Origin: Carposina sasakii
Lineage: Eukaryota > Arthropoda > Insecta > Lepidoptera > Carposinidae
NCBI GenBank assembly: GCA_014607495.2
Contig: CP053154.1
Coordinates: 10,664,001 to 10,728,000 of the forward strand
Length of the DNA: 64,000 nt
Reading direction: 5' to 3'
This document shows positions 1-10,642 of the stretch, piece after piece. A program made the position numbers and the translations under genes. Under the pieces are notes generated by a model. That model saw only the letters and a list, made by a program, of their open reading frames with translations. It had not been told where the DNA came from and made no database searches. Position 1 is the stretch's first letter; every line of letters starts with the position of its first letter.

Positions 1-80
1 ATCTCATTCGGGATCCTACAGATCTGGTTTTCTCATTTTTAGGAACATAGCCGTGTGTATTATGTATATATATTTATATC
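1..80 (+). repeat. Family D retroposon, 3' end only
   Basis: The first bases match the last third of the family D retroposon seen more fully at 44.8 and 56.3 kb: a GATCCTACAG block, then GGAACATAGCCGTGTGTAT and a TATG-rich tail. The 5' part lies outside the window. Similarity was judged by eye. Confidence 0.5.
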
Positions 81-1985
81 ACAGTAAACTGGGAGTGGTA
101 TTATGTAAATTTATAGTAAAGTTTCAGTCTGGTAGGCTAGTTTTCGTTTCCAGGCATCATAAGGCTCGTTCACGTAGCATAACATCTCTGGTAGGTTCAA
201 TGCTGTAACAACAGTGACATGAAATGCTACAGTATCTACTAATAAGTCAGTCACTCAATTGTATGGAAGTAACCGGTCAGCTCCATTCCCATTTTGTAGA
301 GATCAAATAAATATAAATCGCTGGCATAAGACAGTTACGGTATCTCGCTCCAGTGAGCTTTATACGGATAAACAAGAGATCTTATGTTAAAGATCAACTG
401 AAATTGAATGGCTTTGTCTGTAAGTATACAAAAATGTTTTTTTTTTTTTTTAGAATATGAGTCTGCTTTTACCTAAATATTTCATATCCGACTGAGAAAA
501 TGTTTAAAAGGATGATTGTACTAGTTTACATAATGGTTTGATTCCAAGTTAGGTACGATCCTATATTGCCTCTGAATTTTATTGGTGTACAGGACCATTT
601 AAATATTTAAAAGCTTTCTAGACCTATTTATACTTTAATCTTAAAAATGTTGAGTACTCGTATCTGTATATTCAGTCATTTGTCTACAAAATGGTTCAGA
701 TTCAGCTTGTCAGTTATGGGTTGATAACTTAAGACATGTTAAGATTTCGATATCAAAATTCAAGTTCAGATTAAGTTCAGATACAACCATCTTCGATTTT
801 CAGCGATAATACCAAACCGTGCTTAATTTCCTCAAAGAACAATTTAATGCTAAAGTTTCTTTTAATTGGAACCCCTTGATAACGGAGCGAAGGAAGTTTA
901 GACTTAGAGTATTTAGAGCTAATACAAATTCTCTTAACCATTATAAAAATAAACGAACCCACCATAAATTTTATCATTGTAAAGAACGCCATTTTAAGAA
1001 ATAGCAAAGTTTAAATATGTATTAATATTTCATCGCAATTTCAGTGCAAAGTTGCAAGCAAAACTGTCGCCCCACAAAATAGAGGTTTTCAAGCAGATTG
1101 TCCCAAACTTGTGCTATTATGACGGACAAAAATACTTGGCGGTAGTTTGGAACAAGTTCTGGGCTCTGAGCGTTCGTTATTGCCTTAGTTTGGCAATATT
1201 TTCCTCGTGGACAAAAGATGGCTAGTTCTTGTTAACAAACTATTGTATTGCCCACAGATTAGTGTAATAGCCTGTAATTGGGCGACGAACTGTGTTGGTT
1301 TTGAGGTATTTATTTATTTACTGTGCACTTTAAGGTATTTATTTTTATTTGGTGGGTATCTATTTTTTATTTTTGGAAGGATTTTTCTATAGTTTTTAAG
1401 GTATTTATTAGATTTTAGAAGTATTGAGTTGAGAAGATTAAGTTGCCTTTTTGAAATCATGTTTAATTGATAGTAAGATAGCATTTTATTTGACCCCATT
1501 TAACCCATTTTCACTTATTTCATATTATTAACTGGGCCTCTCTTTCATGCACGTAATATCTAACCTCATTTTTCATCCGACCTATTCTCAAAGAACATTA
1601 ATACGCAAAGCAGATCTCCATTCACATTCATTTTCAATTCCCTCCAAGAAAAAGGTAGCATAAAGATCGAGATTAATTTTTTGTTCGGTATATTTCTAGT
1701 TGGTACAGTGGGTCGTAGATCGAAGTAGACTCTCAAAGGGTTCATGCAGGTTTATTGGTAGATAAAGGGGTAACTATCGATGGCTTAGGTATGAGTGACG
1801 TGTGGAGGGGTGTATTTGAGATCAGTAATGAAGTCCATGCATAGTAGACATCACAAAGGCTGTCAGCGCCAGGGGACGAGCTCGAACAGGTAAATTAATC
1901 CGATGCAATTTTATCTAGTCGCAGGTGAACTGTTCCACAATAGACATAAAATTACCTTACTAAAGAGATGATAGTGAATGTGCGT
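81..1985. other. No gene recognised; AT-rich unique DNA
   Basis: Frames here are short (76 codons at most) and lack recognisable domains. There is a poly-T run near 436-451. A low-complexity patch at about 1300-1410 repeats an AGGTATTTATT motif three times. No RNA gene, TSD-flanked insertion or splice-bounded exon was seen. Confidence 0.5.
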
Positions 1986-1990
1986 ATATA

Positions 1991-2090
1991 GACAGATAAA
2001 ATACGCTACTTAGGACCGATTTTCCCTGAAGAATAAAGCTAATGCTGTCTCTATCTTAATACATTTTTAGAGAAACACAATAAATTCATC
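1991..2090 (+). repeat. Family K element, fragment
   Basis: The stretch reads GGACCGATTTTCC, then TGAAGAATAA, then GCTGTCTCTATCT, in the order found at 26.7 kb and, reverse-complemented, at 40.6 kb. Terminal inverted repeats are not intact here. Confidence 0.4.
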
Positions 2091-2738
2091 CCGTACATAG
2101 GCTATGAATCTGATGACATAATAAATTTACTCTTAGTCAGTATATAGATTCATAGTATACTAAACAGGTAGGTAGTTTATTTATATATTAATATAGCTCG
2201 GATGAGAATTTGACCAAAACTATTCAGGCACTTCAAGAATCTGACTAACTTAACGATCCTAGTAATTCGTTTATAGAATGAGTTCACGGTATAGCGTTCT
2301 GCTGCAGGTGAAACTATTGGTAATTCGACTAACACCATTGTAGAACTCCCCTGCTATACTCATATTTAATTGGCCAGTCATGAAACACTTCATTGTCCTT
2401 TTGTAACGTGATGTGACCCCGAAGGTTTTAATACCTTTCAGTTGAAATCCCAAATATTTTCAACGAAATTTAACTCGATATTTAAAGGTGTACTAGGATC
2501 TATTTGGATACTTGATGCCTCTTTGGGAAATTGAGGAATATCTACTTTAACATTGTGAAAGGACAACCTGAGGTGAGAATTTTCTACCTGATTGATAAAG
2601 ATAACAATTCATGATGCTCTTTGAAAGTGAGACCCTGCTTTTCAAGTTTCAAATTATACTTACCCATACACCTTATAGGTTAACATAAATTTTCGACTTT
2701 TGAAACGCTCTTTGAATTATCATTAATAAAATAATTTA

Positions 2739-3014
2739 TCTGATCCGATTAATAAAATAATAATTTGATCGTTTCATCATTAAACATTGAGCTGAGGGAT
2801 TCAGCTTTATTTACCGAGATTTGGCTAGTGTATAGCTATCGGGATAAAAAAATAACGTTGCCAACAACGTAATGTAAAAGAGATGGTAAAATTCGTCATC
2901 CCAGTTAATTGACCCGATAGCTCAGTTGATTAGAGCGAAAGCACGGTTTGCGAGAGGTCGTGAGTTCAAATCTCACTCGGGTGAAGATTTTTTTCATTTT
3001 CTTTTTAATATTTT
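2739..3014 (+). mobile_element. Retroposon with a 3'-proximal tRNA-like domain, copy 1
   Basis: A 276-bp insertion flanked by a perfect 13-bp target-site duplication, ATAAAATAATTTA, at 2726-2738 and 3015-3027. Its 5' two-thirds (2768-2910) is a leader closely matching copy 3 at 63.3-63.5 kb. It is followed by a 73-bp tRNA-like domain (2911-2983) and a T-rich tail with TTTTTTT and CATTTTCTTTTT. The TSD and short AT-rich tail point to LINE-type target-primed integration. Canonical tRNA SINEs carry the tRNA part at the 5' end; here it lies about 170 nt in. It could be a SINE of unusual architecture, or the 3' end of a longer LINE. Confidence 0.85.
2911..2983 (+). other. tRNA-like domain inside the retroposon, not a functional tRNA
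   Basis: The acceptor strands pair ACCCG with CGGGT, the D stem pairs GCTC with GAGC, and the T stem pairs GTGAG with CTCAC. An A-box-like TAGCTCAGTTG and a B-box-like GTTCAAATC are present. The anticodon stem does not form a normal 5-bp helix in any of the three copies, and position 1-72 is a G-G mismatch, so aminoacylation and decoding are unlikely. A T-run suitable as a pol III terminator follows. Confidence 0.7.
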
Positions 3015-3098
3015 ATAAAATAATTTAAATGTTACAAAATGTTTGCTAACAGCTGTTATGAAAAGAGAACCTAGTATTCTCGAGATTCAAAGATCTTC

Positions 3099-3372
3099 AA
3101 ATATAACACATATTATTAGAATTTGCAAATGTGTGATCAATTCCATCCATAGAAAAGTTGGAAAAGCACTCCTTTAAAAACTTTAAAATCAAAACCCGTA
3201 AATGATCATTGTAGACCCGTCACAACACCGTAAAATGTAACACATAATATTGGAATTTGTAAATGTGTAGATCATACGGGCATAGATTTTAAAAAAGTTA
3301 AGGAAGCACCGTTTTAAACTCTTCAAATTTCAAAACCCGTCAATGATCCTTGAGGATCCCGTAACAACACCG
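3099..3372. repeat. Two-copy tandem duplication, period about 134 bp
   Basis: Units 3099-3232 and 3233-3372 both begin AAAT(A/G)TAACACATA and share AAAACCCGT(A/C)AATGATC and a CAACACCG ending. They differ by scattered substitutions and small indels. The pair lies just downstream of the tRNA-like retroposon. Confidence 0.75.
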
Positions 3373-3773
3373 AAACGTATACACTGACCCCAAGTATTAA
3401 GTTCTGGTATCGCCGTCTCACTAAAGTGACTTGTTTAGAAACACAACAAGGGTAACCAGATCGTCTCATTGGTGCCCATCTCACGGACTCACTTTGTTAT
3501 ACCAACACCGCCCTTTGATGTAGGGAAAGCGATTTTTTAATGCATATCTTGAACAGAATTATTGATTCGGATTCTATAGATTTTTTGTTTTCCGCTACGT
3601 CAAGTGATGCTTTACATATTGAGTAGGATAAGGGAGTGCGGAGTGATTTTGAAAAGATTAAAAGGATGACTTTTTATTTGAGATTGAATAGCACATGAAA
3701 ATAGACCACATGATAAGATTCTAATGGAATAGGTACGTAGCTAAACTTGATTAAATGCAAAAAGGTACCTACA

Positions 3774-3940
3774 TCTATAGGTATATTTTATAACATGCTT
3801 TGTCCTTAATGACTGACTGACGAGCCAACGCGCAGTATATTCCTTGTATGACGTAGGCATCATAGAAAGAATTTTTCTTAATTCCTAAGGGAACGGAATT
3901 TAATGATTTTTATGTGGACTAAGTCGCGGGCGTCCACTAG
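3774..3940 (+). mobile_element. Short Helitron-like element
   Basis: It starts TCTATAGG after an A and ends GCGGGCGTCCACTAG before a T, fitting Helitron insertion between A and T with 5'-TC and CTRR-3' termini. The core has the ACTGACTGACG and CTAAGGGAACGGAAT blocks common in this kind of lepidopteran element. No Rep/helicase is encoded, so it is non-autonomous. The 5' boundary is less certain than the 3' end. Confidence 0.6.
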
Positions 3941-3941
3941 T

Positions 3942-5363
3942 ATTTATATTCTATATCTTCAAATAAGGGATCAGGTGCGAATCGGTACCTCTATTAGTAG
4001 ATTTCGAGGTTTAAAAACGTAATGAGTATATAAGCATTTGAGAAGGCAGACTATCAGTGAATTGAAATGAAAAATATGATTAATTTATTTTTAAATAGCT
4101 GATCTTTGAAAACATTTTTAAACAATTTTTTTAACATACGCTGCATCGATGTAGCAGTCAAAGAAAAACTTTAGCAATTTCTCAAAGTATCCGTGCTCCC
4201 CCTAGGCAATAGTACCTCGTAAGGCTTCGATACGAATTTCTTGTCCTTCATTCATTAGCAAGTTCAATCAGGGGCCACAGGCTGCGGTTATTTATTACCT
4301 TGCATCGGCCCTCACAATTACCTAAGGAAAAAGTTACTCCATTACAGCCCCCGGGAGGCTTTCATATACAAAAAATAAGGAATTGTACACGCCATAGTGC
4401 GTAATGGATTCCGGGTTTCGATTTCGTTTCGTTTACGCACACAATGCTGAAGTTCTTATCGATATGGACGGTCGGTAATAATGATTTTTGTATTATCGTT
4501 ATTTTGGTTTTCCTACTTTATTCGTAACATTTTGGAAGATTGATTTGTAATTTATTTCATTTTATATTATTTAGTTTTCCTACTCACTGAAAACGTTATA
4601 AAAATATAGGTATTCCTATCAAATGTCAAACTTTGTTCGATCGTCATTACCTACTTTTGTAAAATTTATTTCATTCTGACACGGCTGAGCATTTGTTGAA
4701 CATAGATTTGACAATTGTAGATTGTTTGAGGGTCCTACGTCCTGAAACCTTAGAAAAGTTTTATTAAATTTCAATGCGCAGACGTGTCTTCGGATTGTCG
4801 GCACACCTGGGGACTGAATTACGGTGTACGTGCCGCCGCTTGCTATGCCGTTAAACCTAACGATGTTAGAAGAATTTATTGTACCTGTACCTACCTATGT
4901 CCCGACTGTGTGCTTCTTTGTTGCTGTTTGATGCAAGCGATTAGGACAGTTTCTAGTATTGTTAGAATCATTTAAAATCCCCTTGAAGGTTCGGTTTTTA
5001 GCTCATTGTCTTCATATACCCTTAAATAAATTATAAGTAGGTACTTAATATTTGTAAAAGCAATTATGTTTATCTAGTTTCCTTGTCAGGTTACGAAAAT
5101 TATTTGAATCTAATAATAAAAATCCACCCAAACTACAGGTCCAGGTAAAAATAAATAAGAGTAAGCCGGGTTTCCGAACCCGGGGCACCTGCGTGGAAAT
5201 GTTATTATCTCATTACACGGGTCTTCCGTTCCCTCAATTTGTCGGAAACAAACGGAATTTTAATATTATTGCCCTAAAAGTAAAATAGGGAAAAGCGCAA
5301 CTAAAATGGTGATACAAATTAGTTTGAGAAATATTGCGTTTTCTGTTTAGGGCGTTGTGCGTT
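3942..5363. other. No gene recognised
   Basis: Mostly unique AT-rich sequence. The short frames at 4619-4975 on both strands overlap each other and show no domain. A GC-richer patch at about 5170-5240 has no matching feature elsewhere in the window. Confidence 0.4.
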
Positions 5364-5519
5364 CGAAGATATTATTATTATTATGAAAATTATTCTGTTT
5401 TATTTGTTATTACTTACTTCTTTAGTTTCTACCTGTCCTTTTCTCTCTCAGCCATTTATGTTAAGGACGGAGAGAGAAAAAAATTAACCGAATCGACCTC
5501 CTAATGGTATCAACGCTCA
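5364..5519 (+). repeat. Family E hairpin repeat, short copy
   Basis: It shares three blocks in the same order with 9466-9864: CGAAGATATTATTATTATTA, a hairpin block (TTTTCTCTCT, AGCCATTTATGTTAAGGAC, AGAGAGA), and GAATCGACC with CTAATGGTATCAACGCTCA. The CTCTCT and AGAGAG arms can pair. It is shorter than the 9.5-kb copy and looks internally deleted. Confidence 0.65.
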
Positions 5520-6189
5520 AACGGGAAGATTACAAGACTTAACTACAATGAAAAGGATTGTATATCGATAAGCTAATTAATAATAAAAACAAAATTAACA
5601 AAATCTATACTATAATAATCTCACCTGCATTATAGCGAGTGGGCCAGCAGAGAAAATAATCTTTTAACGACAACGTTATAATAATCTTTATAACGTTTAC
5701 TTTAGGAACAAACAGTATTCATCGTGTTTTAACAACGCAAAATCAAATTTTGTAAAAATAAAATTAAACAATATACCAATAAGATTAAAACCACTTTATA
5801 AAAATATCGAGATTCCAGCTTATAGCTTAGTTGATGATGAGTTAACATAAAATCTCACTCTGAGGTAGCCGCAGCTTTCCAAAACTTCTTTGACAGTATA
5901 CCTCATTCAGCAACAAAAGTAATTCGTCTGAGGTCGCTGCATCTTTGCTCAAAAACAGTGTAACAGCGTGTGAGAGGGATTTTGCATTTTCTATGTTAAC
6001 TATGTTAACTACAAAGATATAATTAAAACTTTTATCCATCTACTCCAAAAAAACCGCTGACCTATCGGTGCCTATCGGTGAAAACGTTAGGTTCAATTAT
6101 TATAAGTACTCCGCTAAATTACATTGTATACGGTTTTTTGATTTATGAAACATAGTAAAGTTATTCCGTTGTATAGAATCTTCTGATTA
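5520..6189. other. No gene recognised
   Basis: AT-rich. The 65-codon minus-strand frame at 5842-6039 has no recognisable domain. A small direct repeat, CCTATCGGTG, occurs twice near 6061-6081. Confidence 0.35.
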
Positions 6190-6700
6190 ACTTTCGCCCC
6201 GATATCAGTACTCCTTTCTTTGAAAAACTAATTTTAGAACAATTGTCCAGGCACTTCGATAGTATTTAGTGGTCACCAAGGGGCGGTCTACTATCAGTTT
6301 TCTTAAGCTATGGGAGGAGTCACATGACGCACTGGGAGTATTCTGTGACTTGTCAAAAGCGTTTGATTGTGTCCACCATGAAATTTTAATTCGAAAATTA
6401 GAACATTATGGACTGATGTCCTATGAACGAAAAAAGGTAGATGTGAACGGAAAACGATATCACTGGGATATCACAATATTGTCCCACAAGGTTCAACGGT
6501 CCGTCTTTATATAAATGATTTGCCATACTTTGTAGGTAATGAGCATGAAATAGTACAGATGGTATTTTAAAGAGGCAGCTATCGTATATGACGTGGTGAA
6601 CAGTGCTCTCTCTAAAGAGGCAGCTTAGTAAAATAATGACGTTGAGACATCTCTAATTTTCTACTCCCAACGTGAAACAATTAGAAATTGGTTTACTGGA
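6190..6700 (+). pseudogene. Non-LTR retrotransposon reverse-transcriptase fragment
   Basis: Broken reading frames reproduce the order of reverse-transcriptase motifs of the jockey/CR1 kind. About 6195-6250 reads RPISVLPFFEKL. The frame from 6269 reads TKGRST and then ALGVFCDLSKAFDCVHHEIL, the palm motif containing the first catalytic Asp. After a frame change near 6485 comes PQGS and then LYINDLPYF. The YADD box is not intact. Multiple frameshifts and missing blocks show an old, inactive fragment of an enzyme that copies element RNA into DNA at the target site. Subfamily assignment is uncertain. Confidence 0.8.
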
Positions 6701-7429
6701 TAAAGTGGATTCGACTGTCCTAAACTTTGGATGCCAAATTAACATTTTCCCAACGTCTAAGTAAGAAACTTCTTACTAGTTTAATAGTACTGACAATGTC
6801 GAGACTGGGTTAATAATTTTATTTTAATTTCCAAGTATAATCTGTATTTTTTTGGGGAAGCGCAGCTCGCATAACTTATCTTACAAAAAAGAGTTGTCCG
6901 TTAAACTTAGCGGTCCAGGGTCCTCACATTGAAAAACTAAGTAGAATATAATGACTAGTTTAGTTCTCCAGAATTATATGGTAGTTAAGAGTATTCTTTG
7001 ACAGGGTGATTTTTGGTCGTCAACGTTCCCGCAAACTACGGAATTCTCCTTTCACGATCATTTTAGCTATTCCTTGGAAGCATATGACAGTGTACTGGTA
7101 TTTCCAAAATATTAGGGTCCAAAGGGAATAGACGCGCTGATTGCACATAGACGCGCGTAGCAGGATTTCTTACACGAAGATAATTTTCTGTCTATCTAAC
7201 ATAAACACTAGACACTACTAGACACTATAAGGGTTCGCCACGATCACGTGAGTAATTTAAAATTAAAAAAAAAAAAAAAAAATTCCCAGCAAATTTAAAT
7301 TTTTTTTTGGCATAAACTTGACTTTATTTGATTCATATAGAGTACGTACCCTTCGAATTAAAGTATGGCCACATTATTATATAGTTTAATCGAATTTAGT
7401 CCCTAATCCTTAATAAAAGTTCTGTAGCA
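6701..7429. other. Decayed sequence, possibly the tail of the RT fragment
   Basis: No intact motif is seen. An 18-nt A-run at 7265-7282 is followed closely by a T-run, forming a short self-complementary patch. A CTAGACACTA motif is tandemly doubled near 7208-7228. Confidence 0.35.
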
Positions 7430-7919
7430 CATAGCAAGATGTTGTTGCTCAAGTGTTCCCGTCTCCGCATAAGTCAGTAAATATTCATGGGTCAATTGCA
7501 GTACTTGTCTACCAAGCTCCAGATACACCGTTCAAAGGGATTTAAAAACATTGTGAAGAAAAAACTTGTAGCAGTATTAGAATCATCAGCATGGAAGTGA
7601 AGCTAGCATCAAGTTAGCAATCTTGACTTTTCAAGTATTAGCTTAGTAGGCCCTACACATACTAATAGTGTTGGTGAATGTGACTGTCTCCCATCGCTAT
7701 ATAATGTTCATGTGAGCTTCATCATTCTAATGCATAACTATAGGTATGTTTATTCATGTAGTTCTGAATGACATGTTAGCTCTTCTATTCACATTTTACA
7801 CTTGTACTACTAACATAAATATATATTTTTTTTATATTTTATAGTTTAGTTTAGTAGATACTTATTTATACTTGTACTGTACACAACTTATACAGTTTAA
7901 ATTTCATGGACCTTACATC
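7430..7919. repeat. Degenerate edge of the 126-bp satellite
   Basis: Recognisable pieces of the satellite unit (CAATTGCAGTACT at about 7495, ATCATCAGCA at about 7583, a GGCCCTACACATACTA block at about 7650) recur at roughly unit spacing but are heavily diverged. This is what is expected at the ageing edge of a tandem array. Confidence 0.5.
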
Positions 7920-9205
7920 ATCACAGCATGCATCAGATGTTGATTCAATTGTGTATACCTCACAATATTTAACAACTAAATGCTCATGCAGTACTGTTAT
8001 TATCTAAGGACTTCTGTAGCTAATCAATGTACAGCGGTCTGTTGATTCGAGTAACACTACTTGTTTTACTACTGGATATCCATCTTGACCAATTTCTTCT
8101 TCCAAATATATATTTAACCGTTAATTCGGTGTCAGCACAGCCATAATGTTGATTCAAGTAACACGTTAGCCCTATACTACTAAATAGTTTCCATCGACAA
8201 TTGCAGTACTCCCAACTCTAACCGTTAAGGAGTTCTGTAGCTTCAAAGCATAGAAGCATCAGATGTTTATTTGTAACACGTTAGCCCTACATATACTAAA
8301 TAGTTTCCATGACCAATTGCAGTTGTATTCCTAACCGCTAAGGAGTTCTGTAGCTTAACCATCATCACAGCAGCATTGTTGATTCAAGTTACCTCACAAG
8401 CAACAAGTTAGCCCTACATACCACTATATAGTTTTCGACCAATTGCAGTACTGTCTCCCAACTCCTTTAACTTCTGTAGCTTCATCATCAGCACAGCAGC
8501 ATCAGATGTTGATTCGAGTAACAAGCCCTGCATATACTAAATATTCCATACAATTGCAGAGTTAAAGTGTAGCTTCATTCAGCACAGCAGCATCAGATGT
8601 TGTGAATACATACTACTTAATAGTTTTCATCGACCAATTTGTCTAACTCCTAATAAGGAGTTCTGTTTTCATCATCAGCACAGAAGCATCAGATGTTGAT
8701 TCAAGTAATCGTTAGCTCTACATACTACTAAATAGTTTCCATTGACAGTTGCAGTACTGTCTCCCAACTCCTAACCGTTAAGGGTTCTGTAGCTTCACCA
8801 TCAGCACAGCAGCATCAGAATTCAAGTATACCTCACAAGCAACAAGTTAGCCCTACATTCCACTATATAGTTTCCAGACCAATTGGTAGTCTCCCAACTC
8901 TGTAACGTTAGTTCTGTAGCTTCATCATCAGCACAGCAGCATCAGATCTTGATCAAGTAACACGTCAGCCCTACACTACTAAATAGTTTCCATCGACCAA
9001 TTGCAGTACTGTCTCCCAACTCCTAACCGTTAAGGAGTTCTGTAGCTTCATCATCAGCACAGCAGCATCAGATGTTGATTCAAGTAACACATAGCCCTAC
9101 ACACTACTTAATAGTTTCCATTGACCTGCAATACTGTATCCCAACTCCTAACCGTTAAGGAGTTCTGTAGCTTCATCATCAGCACAGCAATAGATGTTGA
9201 CACCC
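7920..9205. repeat. Tandem satellite of about 126 bp, about 11 units
   Basis: Units begin GCACAGCAGCATCAGATG and include GTTAGCCCTACATACTAC, CAATTGCAGTACTGTCTC and CTAACCGTTAAGGAGTTC. Unit starts fall near 8135, 8248, 8365, 8491, 8582, 8678, 8804, 8931, 9057 and 9182. Several spacings are 125-127; others are shortened to 91-117 by internal deletions. The rightmost units agree best. The consensus on the minus strand is open over 42 codons, but no single unit examined keeps the frame. Confidence 0.9.
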
Positions 9206-9460
9206 TAAAGCATATACCTGAGTAGGATATGATTACGTAACAAAAGCACCATACGAGCATACAATTTTCGGTGGTTGCCCTAGATTTCTCCTGGTCCCAT
9301 CATCAGATCCTGACCGTGAAAATGGGACCACCCAAAGAACTTATCCAACCAAAAAAATTTTTGAAATCCGTTTATAATTGGAAAATCGGTGAACATACAT
9401 AAAAAAAAAAATATTATACATACAGACTGAGAACCTCCTCCTTGAATAATAACCTAAAAA
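9206..9460 (+). repeat. Dispersed repeat of a common lepidopteran type
   Basis: It contains a GGTTGCCCTAGATTTCTCC block, a GGTCCCATCATCAGATC block, and later TTTTTGAAATC, GAACATACATA and GAGAACCTCCTCCTT. These recall an abundant repeat of butterfly and moth genomes whose class I cannot state. TGGTCCCAT and ATGGGACCA form a local inverted repeat. It abuts the right end of the satellite. Confidence 0.5.
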
Positions 9461-9465
9461 TGTAA

Positions 9466-9864
9466 CGAAGATATTATTATTATTATGAAAATTATTCTGT
9501 TTTATTTGTATATTACTTACTTACTTAGTTTATGTAAGTAATAAGCTAGAAAGAGAAATATTTGCTGGTTTATATACGGTTTTAAAAATATTTTCTAATA
9601 AGGTTTTCTATTACATTTTAATATTTAGGTAATGTGAAATATTATGGTTGATTCCGGCAGTCACACTTAAACCTAAACGTTAATTTAGTCCTACCCATCC
9701 TTTTCTCTCTTAGCCATTTATGTTAAGGACGGAGAGAGATATTCAGATTCAGATTCAGATCATTTATTTGCATAAATATGGGTACATAATGGGATAGACC
9801 TGACTAAGATTAGGTTTAGGTATGTGACTGCCGGAATCGACCCTACTAATGGTATCAACGCTCA
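9466..9864 (+). repeat. Family E hairpin repeat, long copy
   Basis: It carries the same outer blocks as 5364-5519, but about 240 bp longer. Its inner part, 9646-9842, is bounded by inverted repeats GGTTGATTCCGGCAGTCACA and TGTGACTGCCGGAATCGACC (one mismatch), and the similarity continues inward for about 50 bp. The CTCTCT/AGAGAG hairpin is at its centre. A short (ATTCAG)n run at 9741-9760 lies inside. No clear TSD was found, so whether the inner 197 bp is a separate MITE is open. Confidence 0.65.
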
Positions 9865-10309
9865 TTGACATTATTGGTAACCATTCAATTACTAAAAACC
9901 CATAGTTTAATAACTTTCAAAGATAAAAAAAACTACATTGTCTTAGGATAGCAATGTATGGTACTACGAGTAGCTCAGTCAGCCATAAATGGATCAAATT
10001 ATATTAGAGGATACTCTCTACAATGCTTAAAACTGCTCGATAATGGTATTGGATATCTATCGGTGAATTGTTGATTTAGTAAGTAAATTAGCGTTAATGA
10101 TTATTTGTTCATGGTCGATTTACATGGAGTAAAGTGACCATTAGGGTGAATACATTAAGAAACAGTAACTAATACAAATTTAAGAACTTTAGTTCATCGT
10201 AGGAAGTCTCGATAAAAGTGATGTGTGGGGTTTTGAGCGATGGAATAAGTATGTAAGTAGGAAAGATTGAGATATTTAAGGAAGGTTTAAGAGTATCCCA
10301 TTGATTACT

Positions 10310-10373
10310 CTTGTGGTGTGCCCTGGGGGAGGCCTACGTCTAGCAGTAGACTACAATAGACTGATGATGATGA
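10310..10373 (+). mobile_element. Family A retroposon, 3' tail only
   Basis: CTTGTGGTGTGCCCTGGGGG, GGCCTACGTC and a TGATGATGATGA tail match the last 64 bp of family A. It is a strongly 5'-truncated, somewhat diverged copy. Confidence 0.75.
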
Positions 10374-10519
10374 CCAGAAATTGTGTACTATCTAAAGCCT
10401 AAAACATACTCCTTGGCAGAGCCAAAGAAAGATAAAATAATATATTAAGTCCGAACTAGTTCCAATATGTATCATAAGCTATTAAGATATCAGCATAATA
10501 TGGTTAGCATAGCGGGCCA

Positions 10520-10642
10520 GACATACAGTGACAAGTTGCTTGCTCGTCGCCTGAGAGAACGACTTTAACTCTCTCTGTCGACTCTTACGGCATGACCGGA
10601 AGGAGATGCTCCTGATATATTCAAGTAACCCCTCATAAGCAC
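10520..10642 (-). mobile_element. Family D retroposon, diverged copy
   Basis: The reverse complement contains GCATCTCCTTCCGG, CATGCCGTAAGAGTCGAC, AGGCGACGAGC and GCAACTTGTCACTG, in the order seen in the family D copies at 44.8, 56.3 and 61.8 kb. The GGGGCTTC start has become GAGGGGTTAC. Confidence 0.6.

Noticed and set aside
7920..9205. CRISPR array
   Set aside because: Units are contiguous 126-bp repeats without unique spacers, in an evident animal genome.
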